This document shows, piece by piece, positions 36,119 through 42,577 of a stretch of DNA of 42,710 nt. Source of the stretch: a filamentous cyanobacterium ESFC-1 (GTDB lineage: Bacteria; Cyanobacteriota; Cyanobacteriia; Cyanobacteriales; Spirulinaceae); the NCBI GenBank assembly GCA_000380225.1, contig KB904821.1, forward strand, positions 3,111,934-3,154,643, read 5' to 3'. The notes under the pieces were generated by a model. The model did not search any database. It saw only the letters and a program-made list of their open reading frames with translations, and was not told where the DNA came from. A program made the position numbers and the translations under genes. Within the stretch, counting starts at the first letter, position 1. Every line of letters begins with the position of its first letter.

Positions 36119-36689
36119 TATTTAAAATCTCTCTTGTTTTGCAACCCAATACCTAAACCAGTCGTGGACGACTTTAAAAAAACTAGATGACTCTAGCGTG
36201 AAACTTGAACTTGATTTTATAGCAATACGATGATGGCTTGAGATATCAAAATTCAGCTAAAAGCTAGATATGGTGATGGTGGGCGATGCCCACCCTACTG
36301 CTACTAAACCAGTCGCGGACGATCCAAAGAAGACTAGATAACTTTTGCGTGAAACTTGAACTTGATTTTACAGCACTACTGGCGCGACACACTTTAAATG
36401 GTGGGTTACGGCGGATTGCCCGATTACAGTCATAGCCTAAGTTTTAGCCGCCTAACCCACCCTACAATAAAGCTTCATTTTAGCTGTGTCACGGCACTAC
36501 GTTGATGGCTTGAAATATCAAGATTCAGCTAAAAGCTATATTTATGATGAGCGATGCCCACCCTACTGCTGAAAAAAAGCTGCCGACTGCCCAAAAAACT
36601 GATGACTGATTACTGATGAGGCGACAACTGAAAAAAGCTGCTGATTACCTCAAAAACTGATAACTGATTACTAATAACTGATTACTGAA
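36119..36689. repeat. 571-bp repeat-filled spacer between urtA and urtB
   Basis: No gene. An approximately 150-bp repeat appears twice in tandem: copy A at 36153-36300 and copy B at 36304-36570. Copy B is interrupted by a palindrome-rich insertion (36380-36496). Copy A carries a GGTGGGC-N3-GCCCACC hairpin (36278-36294), which is decayed in copy B. Then heptads ACTGATK x3 (36598-36618) and ACTRATW-type x4-5 (36656-36690) run right up to the urtA stop codon. Confidence 0.9.
36380..36496. mobile_element. MITE-like palindromic element with target duplication
   Basis: About 114-117 bp with inverted ends: TGGCGCGACACA at the left versus TGCCGTGACACA (reverse complement of the right end), 10 of 12 matching. 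Internal inverted arms are GGTGGGTT and AACCCACC. It is flanked by direct repeats GCACTAC (36373-36379, 36494-36500), or CTAC if the longer terminus is used. Copy A of the host repeat, ~150 bp away, shows the uninterrupted site (GCAATAC). It has no coding capacity, so any movement would need a transposase supplied in trans. Confidence 0.75.
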
Positions 36690-38012
36690 CTAAGCGTCTT
36701 CCATTTGATACTTGCCGCCTTTTTCGGGGTCTGTCCAGTCGCAGGCATAACCCTTGGTTTCGGCAACGTATTGGTTCCAAGGTTGCGGTTCAACCGGGCC
36801 ATCGGTAGACCAAACAATGTCAAACAAGCCGTCTTCGCGGACTTGACCGACGCGCACCGTCTTAGAAATGTGGTGGTTGGGGTACATTTGCACCGGGCCT
36901 TCAGGGGCATCAAATTGTTGACCAATGGCCGCGGCCCGGACTTCTTCTAAGTCGGTAGTTCCGGCTTCTTCGACCGCTTGCTTCCACAGGTAAACCATGA
37001 TGTAAGCCGCTTCCATCGGGTCATTCGTCACCCGGTCTTCGCCGTATTTTTCTTTGAAAGCGGCGACAAAGGCTTCGTTTTCGGGGGTTTCCACGGTTTG
37101 GAAGTAGTTCCACGCCGCATAATGACCCACGAGGAATTCTGGCCCGATTTGACGTACTTCTTCTTCGGCTACACTGACGGACATCACCGGGTACTTATCG
37201 GGAGTCAAACCTGCCCCTTTCATTTGTTTGAAGAAAGCCACGTTACTGTCACCGTTGAGGGTGTTGAAGATAACACCACCATCGGGGAGGGCTTGGCGAA
37301 TTTTGGTGATAATCGGGGTGACTTCGGTGTTACCGAGGGGTAAGTAGTCTTCTCCGACGGTTTCGCCGCCGTTGGCTTTGAGTTGCTCTTTAATAATTGT
37401 GTTGGCGGTACGGGGGAAGACATAATCCGAACCGACGAGGAAGAATTGCGTGCCTTTGTTTTCCAACAGCCAATCTACCGCAGGCTCGATTTGTTGGTTG
37501 GGGGCAGCCCCGGTGTAGAAGATGTTTTTAGAGCATTCTTGCCCTTCGTACTGCACCGGATACCATAGCATGTGGTTTTTGGCTTCAAAGGTATCTAGTA
37601 CCGCTTTACGGCTCGCTGAAGTCCAGCAACCAAAGACGGTAACTACTTCGTCTTGGTCGATGAGTTTTTCGGCTTTTTCTTTGAAAACATCCCAGTCAGA
37701 TTGACCATCTTCGACAACGGCTTCAATCTGTTTACCGAGAACACCACCCTCGTTGTTGATTTGTTCGATGGCTAATTCTTCGGCTTCTTTGACGGTGGTT
37801 TCACTAATGGCCATCGTGCCGCTTAAAGAGTGTAGCAAGCCGACTTTAATGGTATCGCCACTGGCAGCAGCAATTTCAGTAGAATCGCCTTCGGTTTCTG
37901 CTGCACTGTCGGTGGTATCTGTAGCTGCACCCCCGCAGGCTTTGAGGAGTAAACTCGTTCCTAGGGCTGTGGTTCCGTAATATAAAAATTTGCGTCGTCC
38001 GAACTTCGCCAT
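36690..38012 (-). CDS. urtA: urea ABC transporter substrate-binding protein UrtA
   Basis: 440 residues. The N-terminus [24 protein letters not shown] combines a twin-arginine-like motif (R6-R7) with a lipobox ending at C26, predicting a periplasmic lipoprotein. A low-complexity Thr/Ala/Glu linker follows. The type I periplasmic-binding fold then starts with [17 protein letters not shown], typical of UrtA. It binds urea (or short amides) and delivers it to UrtBC. A good ribosome site (AAGGTAAGGA) precedes the ATG. First gene of the operon, behind an NtcA-type promoter. Confidence 0.97.
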   Translation of the reverse strand: MAKFGRRKFLYYGTTALGTSLLLKACGGAATDTTDSAAETEGDSTEIAAASGDTIKVGLLHSLSGTMAISETTVKEAEELAIEQINNEGGVLGKQIEAVVEDGQSDWDVFKEKAEKLIDQDEVVTVFGCWTSASRKAVLDTFEAKNHMLWYPVQYEGQECSKNIFYTGAAPNQQIEPAVDWLLENKGTQFFLVGSDYVFPRTANTIIKEQLKANGGETVGEDYLPLGNTEVTPIITKIRQALPDGGVIFNTLNGDSNVAFFKQMKGAGLTPDKYPVMSVSVAEEEVRQIGPEFLVGHYAAWNYFQTVETPENEAFVAAFKEKYGEDRVTNDPMEAAYIMVYLWKQAVEEAGTTDLEEVRAAAIGQQFDAPEGPVQMYPNHHISKTVRVGQVREDGLFDIVWSTDGPVEPQPWNQYVAETKGYACDWTDPEKGGKYQMEDA

Positions 38013-38094
38013 ATTGTTTTCCTTACCTTTCTAGCTTCTGATCGCTTGGCTTAAACTTTGCCGATGAATTAACTTAAGCACAGTCAAGGTTTGT

Positions 38095-38136
38095 ATGGTA
38101 AGGCTTGAGTTTATTCTATTTTGTATTCTGGGATAC
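38095..38136 (-). promoter_or_regulatory. NtcA-activated promoter of urtA
   Basis: On the minus strand: palindrome GTA-TCCCAGAA-TAC (38136-38123), exactly 22 bp, then -10 TACCAT (38100-38095). This fits the canonical NtcA-activated structure GTAN8TAC-N20-24-TAN3T. It lies 83 bp upstream of the urtA ATG. NtcA control of urt genes is established in Anabaena; here it is predicted from sequence. The site lies between urtA and the preceding permease gene. Confidence 0.9.
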
Positions 38137-38145
38137 AAATAAATG

Positions 38146-38928
38146 TCAGCTTGATGCACTGGTATAGAATCGCAGGGCAAATCGCCAAAATAAACTAGAA
38201 ATTGCCAAAAGCGCGATCGCGAGTAACGCCGCACCCACAATCCCCGTCACTTGTCCTTTTCCTAGCATGGCTTCGGCGGGAATTGTTGTTAAAAAGGCTA
38301 CCGGAACGACAAAAGTAAAGAAAAAACGATATCCTGCGGGATACGCAACCATCGGATATCTCCCTGCTTCGAGCAATCCCCGCAATACTTCGGTGACGTT
38401 GTAAACTTTCACAAACCAAATGCTGGTTGCCCCTAACATAAACCACAGACTATACAAAATTGTAAAGCCCAAGAATAGGGGAATGATTCCCAGTAAATAA
38501 TTAGCAATACTGAAATTCAACTGAATCCCCGCATAAACGATAATAACTAAACCAAAGACAATATCTGGCACACCCCAAGGCGAAATTGCTCTGGCTGACA
38601 GCCAAAACTGACTGCTGATCGGCTTCAATAAAATATAATCTAGGGTTCCTTCTTGTACCTGTCTCACAATGCGATTGAGATTGGGAATTAATAGCGTCGC
38701 TGCGAATCCTTGCAATAAGGTAAAAATCCCTAAAACAATCAGGGCTTCTTGCCATTCCCACCCCGCGAAGGTGTATCCTGTACGGTAAAACAAGAATAGC
38801 CCAAAGATACTACCTGCTAAACTGGCCAGACTACTAAAAGCTGCGATCGCGAAGTTTAATCGATATTCTAACTCAGCCGCGATCGCGGTACTCCAAAATA
38901 ATACTAAAACCCGAAAATATCTCTGCAT
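38146..38928 (-). CDS. ABC-2 family transporter permease
   Basis: 260 residues with six predicted membrane helices. The N-terminus MQRYFRVLVLFWSTAIAAELEYRLNF and the segment VRQVQEGTLDYILLKPISSQFWLSAR are recognisable from the ABC-2 'family transporter protein' group, which usually works as a heterodimer with a second such permease and an ATPase. No partner permease or ATPase is adjacent here, so its complex must be assembled from genes elsewhere. A 39-bp near-copy of its 5' end occurs at 39492-39530. Confidence 0.85.
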   Translation of the reverse strand: MQRYFRVLVLFWSTAIAAELEYRLNFAIAAFSSLASLAGSIFGLFLFYRTGYTFAGWEWQEALIVLGIFTLLQGFAATLLIPNLNRIVRQVQEGTLDYILLKPISSQFWLSARAISPWGVPDIVFGLVIIVYAGIQLNFSIANYLLGIIPLFLGFTILYSLWFMLGATSIWFVKVYNVTEVLRGLLEAGRYPMVAYPAGYRFFFTFVVPVAFLTTIPAEAMLGKGQVTGIVGAALLAIALLAISSLFWRFALRFYTSASS

Positions 38929-38997
38929 GACCTAGCCGAATTTATAACTCCTGAAAGTACCAGTATAAATGGGCTACGGTTGGGAAACGCGATCTAA

Positions 38998-39417
38998 TTA
39001 TAAAATAGTTAAATAAGTATCCATTGATTCATCGGGTAATAGTTTGAGTTGTTGGTTTTTTAAGTCTAATTCAATCCCCAATGCTTCTAGGGGAATTACT
39101 CCCAAAAGCGCATCTCGTCCTCCGGGTAATTCTAAACATTCAAATGTCCCTTCGCGTCCGAGCAAACTAATTTTAGCATCTTGATAAATACGGGCTTTAC
39201 TAAACCCATTCGCCGTTGCCACATCCACTTCTTTGAGTAATTCTAATCCCAATTGCGCGATCGCATCAGAGGGTAAACACAATGTAGTTGCACCCGTATC
39301 AATTAAAACGTTATTAAGGGTGAGCGATCGCACTTCTTCTGTAGTAATGAATCCTCGTGCAGCAACGGATTGGTCGGCACGATTGGTTACAGTTAGGGTT
39401 GTGATAATTTTGCCCAT
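38998..39417 (-). CDS. retropepsin-like aspartic protease (clan AA)
   Basis: 139 residues. NNVLIDTGATTLCLP contains the catalytic D40-T-G-A motif of clan AA proteases; LLGVIPLEALGIELD resembles the second hydrophobic-hydrophobic-Gly element. With only one D-T-G the active enzyme would be a homodimer. There is no signal peptide. Such small cytoplasmic proteases are frequent in cyanobacteria with unknown substrates, sometimes next to toxin-antitoxin-like genes; no partner is evident here. Confidence 0.85.
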   Translation of the reverse strand: MGKIITTLTVTNRADQSVAARGFITTEEVRSLTLNNVLIDTGATTLCLPSDAIAQLGLELLKEVDVATANGFSKARIYQDAKISLLGREGTFECLELPGGRDALLGVIPLEALGIELDLKNQQLKLLPDESMDTYLTIL

Positions 39418-39701
39418 TGGTTTGACAGTTGGATTGGTTATATTTTGACTCTATTCTAGATGATGACTAACTTTCTCTGCCAAGACGCAACACTCGAAAA
39501 CAACACTAAAACCCGAAAATATCCCTGCATCATTATCAATATCTCGTTGACTGAGGCGATCGCGCTGCTATTATTGCTCAAGTCAGAGACCTAATATAGC
39601 TTATTTTCCCGGTTTTTTCTAGCTTTGACCACTATAGAAAAATACAGTAAAAATGTTTTAGTGCTAGACCAAAACCCTGGTTTCTTCAAGAAACCGGGGT
39701 T
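39418..39701. other. intergenic region with permease-gene remnant
   Basis: 284 bp without an intact gene. It contains the 39-bp remnant of the ABC-2 permease start (39492-39530), one HIP1-containing AT-rich stretch, and the 5' part of the terminator palindrome at 39671-39703. Nothing else is recognisable. Confidence 0.6.
39492..39530 (-). pseudogene. truncated copy of the ABC-2 permease 5' end
   Basis: Reading leftward from an ATG at 39530, 35 of 39 bases match the start of the permease gene (38890-38928) and encode MQGYFRVLVLFSS against MQRYFRVLVLFWS. After that the similarity ends, and the frame stops about 10 codons later. It is best read as the remnant of a duplication. Too short to be functional. 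Confidence 0.6.
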
Positions 39702-39703
39702 TT
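39671..39703 (-). terminator. long palindrome at the 3' end of the Uma2 gene
   Basis: Near-perfect 16-bp arms (AAAACCCTGGTTTCTT against AAGAAACCGGGGTTTT, one T-G wobble) with almost no loop. On the minus strand it reads into TTTT after the GC-rich arm and overlaps the Uma2 stop codon by 2 bp, so it can act as an intrinsic terminator. The same palindrome type (CCGGTTTCTT...AAGAAACCGG) is a widespread cyanobacterial repeat. Confidence 0.65.
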
Positions 39704-40298
39704 AGAGGTTGCTGAGTTTAAGTTGTAAATCCGGTAATAATTTAGAAACAATCGCATCATCTACACGATATTGTTGTTGCTCGTATTCCCCATCTTGTAA
39801 ACAAAAAAGAGTGAATGTAGGTTGCTTAGGTTTGTTAATAAAAGCAATTCCCCCAAGCCCTAAATAATCGACAATCCAATACTCAGGAATACCGAGAAAA
39901 GCATATTCTTCGACTTTGCGAGCATAGTCATCTTGCCAATTGGTACTCACGACTTCGACGACTAATTTAATAGTGCTACCGCGAGTAATAATTGGCTCTC
40001 TTTGCCATAAAAGTTCTTGTTCAATTTCCCTTTCATCTAACACAATAACATCGGGACGTAAAGCGGTAGCTGTGGCTGCGGGGGGTTGAATTAAACAGTT
40101 TTTTGGGATAAACCAAGGCAGATTTTGACGTAAGATTTCATTGAAAAGATAGCCTGCTATTTTGCCTGCAACGGCTTCGTGGGGCCCGGTGGGGTTCATG
40201 TCCCGTAATTCTCCGTCAATGAGTTCGTAGCGGGGATTATCGCCATATTGAGCGATAAAATCCTTAAAGCTAAGAGTGGGTGCGGAAATGTAAGTCAT
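39702..40298 (-). CDS. Uma2-family PD-(D/E)xK restriction-endonuclease-like protein
   Basis: 198 residues. DNPRYELIDGELRDMNPTG begins the fold. The nuclease core shows PDVIVLD, KLVVEVVS and the downstream RKVEEYAFLGIPEYWIVD, the D...ExV...K arrangement of Uma2 (DUF820). These genes are hugely expanded in cyanobacteria and their role is unsettled. I use the ATG at 40298 (MTYISAPTLSF); an upstream ATG at 40313 lies inside a CAATGAC heptad repeat and is probably fortuitous. Confidence 0.88.
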   Translation of the reverse strand: MTYISAPTLSFKDFIAQYGDNPRYELIDGELRDMNPTGPHEAVAGKIAGYLFNEILRQNLPWFIPKNCLIQPPAATATALRPDVIVLDEREIEQELLWQREPIITRGSTIKLVVEVVSTNWQDDYARKVEEYAFLGIPEYWIVDYLGLGGIAFINKPKQPTFTLFCLQDGEYEQQQYRVDDAIVSKLLPDLQLKLSNL

Positions 40299-40335
40299 TG
40301 TTTTTTTTGTCATTGGTCATTTGTCTTTTGTCCTT
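40299..40335. repeat. heptad repeat at the 5' end of the Uma2 gene
   Basis: On the minus strand the tract reads as AAAGGAC, AAAAGAC, AAATGAC, CAATGAC-type heptads running into the start codon. The AAAGGAC unit also occurs at 40554-40587 beyond the tRNA. Confidence 0.7.
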
Positions 40336-40403
40336 TGTTTGAGGGAAACCCAAACTACTCATTATTTGAGGGGGTTTTGATTGACGAGTCGAGAAATTTT
40401 AGG

Positions 40404-40432
40404 TTGCATCGTGCTACAAAATGTAATATATT
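40404..40432 (+). promoter_or_regulatory. predicted promoter of the tRNA-Lys gene
   Basis: TTGCAT (40404-40409), a 17-bp spacer and TATATT (40427-40432) form a sigma-70-type promoter 17 bp before the mature tRNA 5' end. The -10 box matches 5 of 6 consensus bases; the -35 is only moderate. Confidence 0.5.
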
Positions 40433-40449
40433 TAATATAAGCCAGGTTT

Positions 40450-40521
40450 GGGAATGTAGCTCAAGGGTAGAGCAGGTGACTCTTAATCACTCGGTTATAG
40501 GTTCGAGTCCTATCATTCCCA
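40450..40521 (+). tRNA. trnK-CUU: tRNA-Lys (anticodon CUU)
   Basis: 72-nt cloverleaf: acceptor GGGAATG/CATTCCC, D arm GCTC-AAGGGTA-GAGC, anticodon arm GGTGA-CTCTTAA-TCACT with anticodon CTT, variable loop CGGTT, T arm ATAGG-TTCGAGT-CCTAT, discriminator A. CCA is not encoded. It reads AAG codons; a UUU-anticodon tRNA-Lys should exist elsewhere. All stems pair, with one terminal G-U in the anticodon stem. The last 9 bases and the 14 bases after them are repeated 80 bp downstream. Confidence 0.95.
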
Positions 40522-40615
40522 TCCTAATTTTATGTTCTTTATCATTATGTTAGTACAAATGACCAAGGACTAATAACAAAGGACAAAGCGATTCATTCCC
40601 ATCCTAATTTTATGT
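40513..40615. repeat. 23-bp direct repeat of the tRNA 3' end flanking a heptad tract
   Basis: The 23 bp at 40513-40535 (tRNA 3' end CATTCCCA plus flank CCTAATTTTATGT) recur exactly at 40593-40615. The 57 bp between them are largely AAAGGAC/AAATGAC-type heptads (40554-40587). It looks like an att-style or slippage duplication, but there is no integrase nearby. Confidence 0.85.
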
Positions 40616-40625
40616 CGAGTTTATT

Positions 40626-40982
40626 ATGATGAACACGCCCCCATCAATTCCCCTTGCACCCGGTCATTTTGATTATTCTTTTATAAGACATTCTTGCCTG
40701 GGAGTTTATGCTCGCGTGGTGGGTTATTTTTTGCCTTGTGAAGATGATTTTATTTTCGAGAATAACGCCAAAACCGAGGAGATTCCTCCAGAGTTTATTA
40801 GTGCTTGCGAGGAGGGTTTTCGCGAGGCTACTCAACGAGGAAGTTTACCAGAATATCCGATTACTGGGGTCAAGGTGATTTTAACTGGGGGGCGTTATCA
40901 CCCGGTAGATTCTAATAAAATTGCGTTTAAAATTGCGGCGTTTAAGGCGTTTCAGGAAGCTTATTTGACTGCTAATTTCTAA
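40626..40982 (+). CDS. stand-alone EF-G domain IV-like protein
   Basis: 118 residues that match one domain of elongation factor G. GVYARVVGYFLPCEDDFIFEN (26-46) corresponds to the start of domain IV. IPPEFISACEEGFREATQRG (53-72) and YPITGVKVILTGGRYHPVDSNKIAFKIAA (77-105) match the I-P-x2-E-G-hREA, YP-V-DV-KV and G-YH-VDS--AFK-AA blocks. The G domain and domains II, III and V are absent. In EF-G this domain reaches the A-site and mimics a tRNA anticodon arm. The single clean frame and conserved motifs argue for a real protein rather than debris. No Shine-Dalgarno is evident; ATG 40626 or 40629. Confidence 0.8.
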   Translation: MMNTPPSIPLAPGHFDYSFIRHSCLGVYARVVGYFLPCEDDFIFENNAKTEEIPPEFISACEEGFREATQRGSLPEYPITGVKVILTGGRYHPVDSNKIAFKIAAFKAFQEAYLTANF

Positions 40983-41057
40983 TCCAATCTTAACTGTCGT
41001 AAATTAAAATGTAATGCCTTGATTGAGCAAAAATAGACAGTATATATCAGAAAGATT

Positions 41058-41138
41058 GGGCAGGGAAACCCAGCCCCTACGGATGATTTGGGCAAAATAC
41101 TATACCACTACCAATCGCCAATAACCAATAACCAATCA
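41058..41138. repeat. palindromic and heptad repeats upstream of folC
   Basis: A 23-bp imperfect palindrome at 41058-41080 is the exact reverse complement of 716-738. CCAATCG/CCAATAA/CCAATAA/CCAATCA heptads follow at 41111-41138. No gene lies in 40983-41263. Confidence 0.85.
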
Positions 41139-41208
41139 CAAAAAACCAGTCACTTATTGAACAAACGCTCCTCTTGGGTACTGATAATGCCATAATAATT
41201 GAACCGAG

Positions 41209-41230
41209 AAGCCCGCACAACGCGGGTTTT
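41209..41230 (+). terminator. intrinsic terminator upstream of folC
   Basis: AAGCCCGC / GCGGGTTT stem (one G-U) with a 5-nt loop followed by TTTTGTTG on the plus strand. It lies 227 bp after the EF-G domain IV gene and only 34 bp before the folC ATG. It either ends upstream transcription or acts as an attenuator in the folC leader. Confidence 0.6.
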
Positions 41231-41263
41231 GTTGTAGTTGTTGAGGTTGAGTCAACTCGGAAT

Positions 41264-42577
41264 ATGGTCACCGATAATATTGAGGCAGTTTTAGAGGAAT
41301 TTAAACGTTTTGGGGTGCATTTGGGCTTAGAGCGCATTAAGCGCTTGCTCGCGGCTTTAGGCAGTCCTCAAGACCAATTTCCGATTATTCACGTTGCGGG
41401 GACAAATGGGAAAGGGTCGGTTTGTACTTATTTGTCGTCGGTGTTGACTGAAGCGGGCTATAAGGTGGGGCGTTATACGTCGCCGCATTTGATAGATTGG
41501 ACAGAGCGAATTTGTATTAATAATGTCGCGATCGCGCCCTCGGATTTAGAACAGGTATTATTAGAGGTTAAAGCAGCAGTCGATCCCGATTTTGAAACGC
41601 CAACGCAGTTTGAAATTGTTACGGCTGCGGCTTGGTTGTATTTTGCCCAACAACAAGTCGATATCGGCGTGATTGAGGTGGGTTTGGGGGGAAGACTGGA
41701 TGCAACCAATGTGTGCGATCGCCCTCTGGTTTCTATTATTACCTCAATCGGCTTGGATCATTGGCAACGGTTAGGATTAACTTTGGCCGCAATTGCCGGA
41801 GAAAAGGCCGGAATCCTCAAACCCGCTTGTCCGGCAGTGATTGGCCAGTTGCCTCCAGAAGCCGCCAAAGTGGTGTTAAACCGCCTGAATATGCAAAATT
41901 GTCCTTCGGTGTGGATCGAACCCTCAAGGCGCTTAGAAGGCGAATGGGTGCGTTTTGCGGCGCATCACTTGGTCAACGCCGAGGGCAGATTGCAGCCTCC
42001 TCAACCCCTGATTTATCGCTTGGGAATGCAAGGGGATGTGCAATTGATCAATTCCGCCACGGCGATCGCGGCTTTGCAAATTCTACAGCAAAAAGGGTGG
42101 GCTATTTCTGAGGCTGCAATCCAGAAAGGAATACAAAAAGCTCAGTGGACAGGTCGCATTCAGTGGTTAGACTGGAAACGCGATCGCATCCTGATTGACG
42201 GGGCCCACAATGGCGAAGCAGCAAGGGCTTTGCGGCAATACGTCGATACTCTCAAACCGCCGATTACTTGGGTCATGGGGATGCTGTCTACCAAGGATCA
42301 TAAAGGGGTTTTCCAAACCTTGTTGCGATCGCGAGATACCCTACACCTCGTCCCCGTCCCCGACCATAGTACCGCCCCACCGGAAGATTTAGCGCAACTG
42401 GCTCAGGAAATCTGCCCGGATTTGGCTGAATGTGCCATATTTGAGGATGTTTTTCCGGCGTTGGATGCTGCCCAAGAAACCGGAAATCAAGTGGTTTTAT
42501 GTGGGTCTTTGTATTTGTTGGGCTATTTTTTAAAGTCTTACAACGATCGTTTTTTTAGGGAAACGTTTGTTTTGTAG
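41264..42577 (+). CDS. folC: folylpolyglutamate / dihydrofolate synthase
   Basis: 437 residues, Mur-ligase-like folate enzyme that adds glutamate to dihydropteroate and folates. P-loop VAGTNGKGSVCTYL, then RYTSPHLIDWTERI, VIEVGLGGRLDATNV, LDHWQRLGLTLAAIAGEKAGI and the C-terminal-domain DGAHN motif are all present. I use the ATG at 41264 (MVTDNIEAVLEEFKRFG); the frame is open for 30 codons upstream through the terminator hairpin, without homology. Its final stop base is also the first base of the terminal heptad array. Confidence 0.97.
   Translation: MVTDNIEAVLEEFKRFGVHLGLERIKRLLAALGSPQDQFPIIHVAGTNGKGSVCTYLSSVLTEAGYKVGRYTSPHLIDWTERICINNVAIAPSDLEQVLLEVKAAVDPDFETPTQFEIVTAAAWLYFAQQQVDIGVIEVGLGGRLDATNVCDRPLVSIITSIGLDHWQRLGLTLAAIAGEKAGILKPACPAVIGQLPPEAAKVVLNRLNMQNCPSVWIEPSRRLEGEWVRFAAHHLVNAEGRLQPPQPLIYRLGMQGDVQLINSATAIAALQILQQKGWAISEAAIQKGIQKAQWTGRIQWLDWKRDRILIDGAHNGEAARALRQYVDTLKPPITWVMGMLSTKDHKGVFQTLLRSRDTLHLVPVPDHSTAPPEDLAQLAQEICPDLAECAIFEDVFPALDAAQETGNQVVLCGSLYLLGYFLKSYNDRFFRETFVL

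Noticed and set aside
36380-36496. Riboswitch or small RNA in the urtA-urtB spacer
   Set aside because: The secondary structure is better explained by an inserted palindromic element with target duplication.
36705-37343. Plus-strand frames opposite urtA
   Set aside because: Antisense shadows of a strongly conserved gene, without independent features.
40513-40615. Active genomic island at the tRNA-Lys
   Set aside because: Only 57 bp separate the direct repeats and no integrase is in the window; at most it is a scar.
41174-41263. Longer folC start
   Set aside because: The extension is translated through a terminator hairpin and repeats; the conserved protein begins at 41264.
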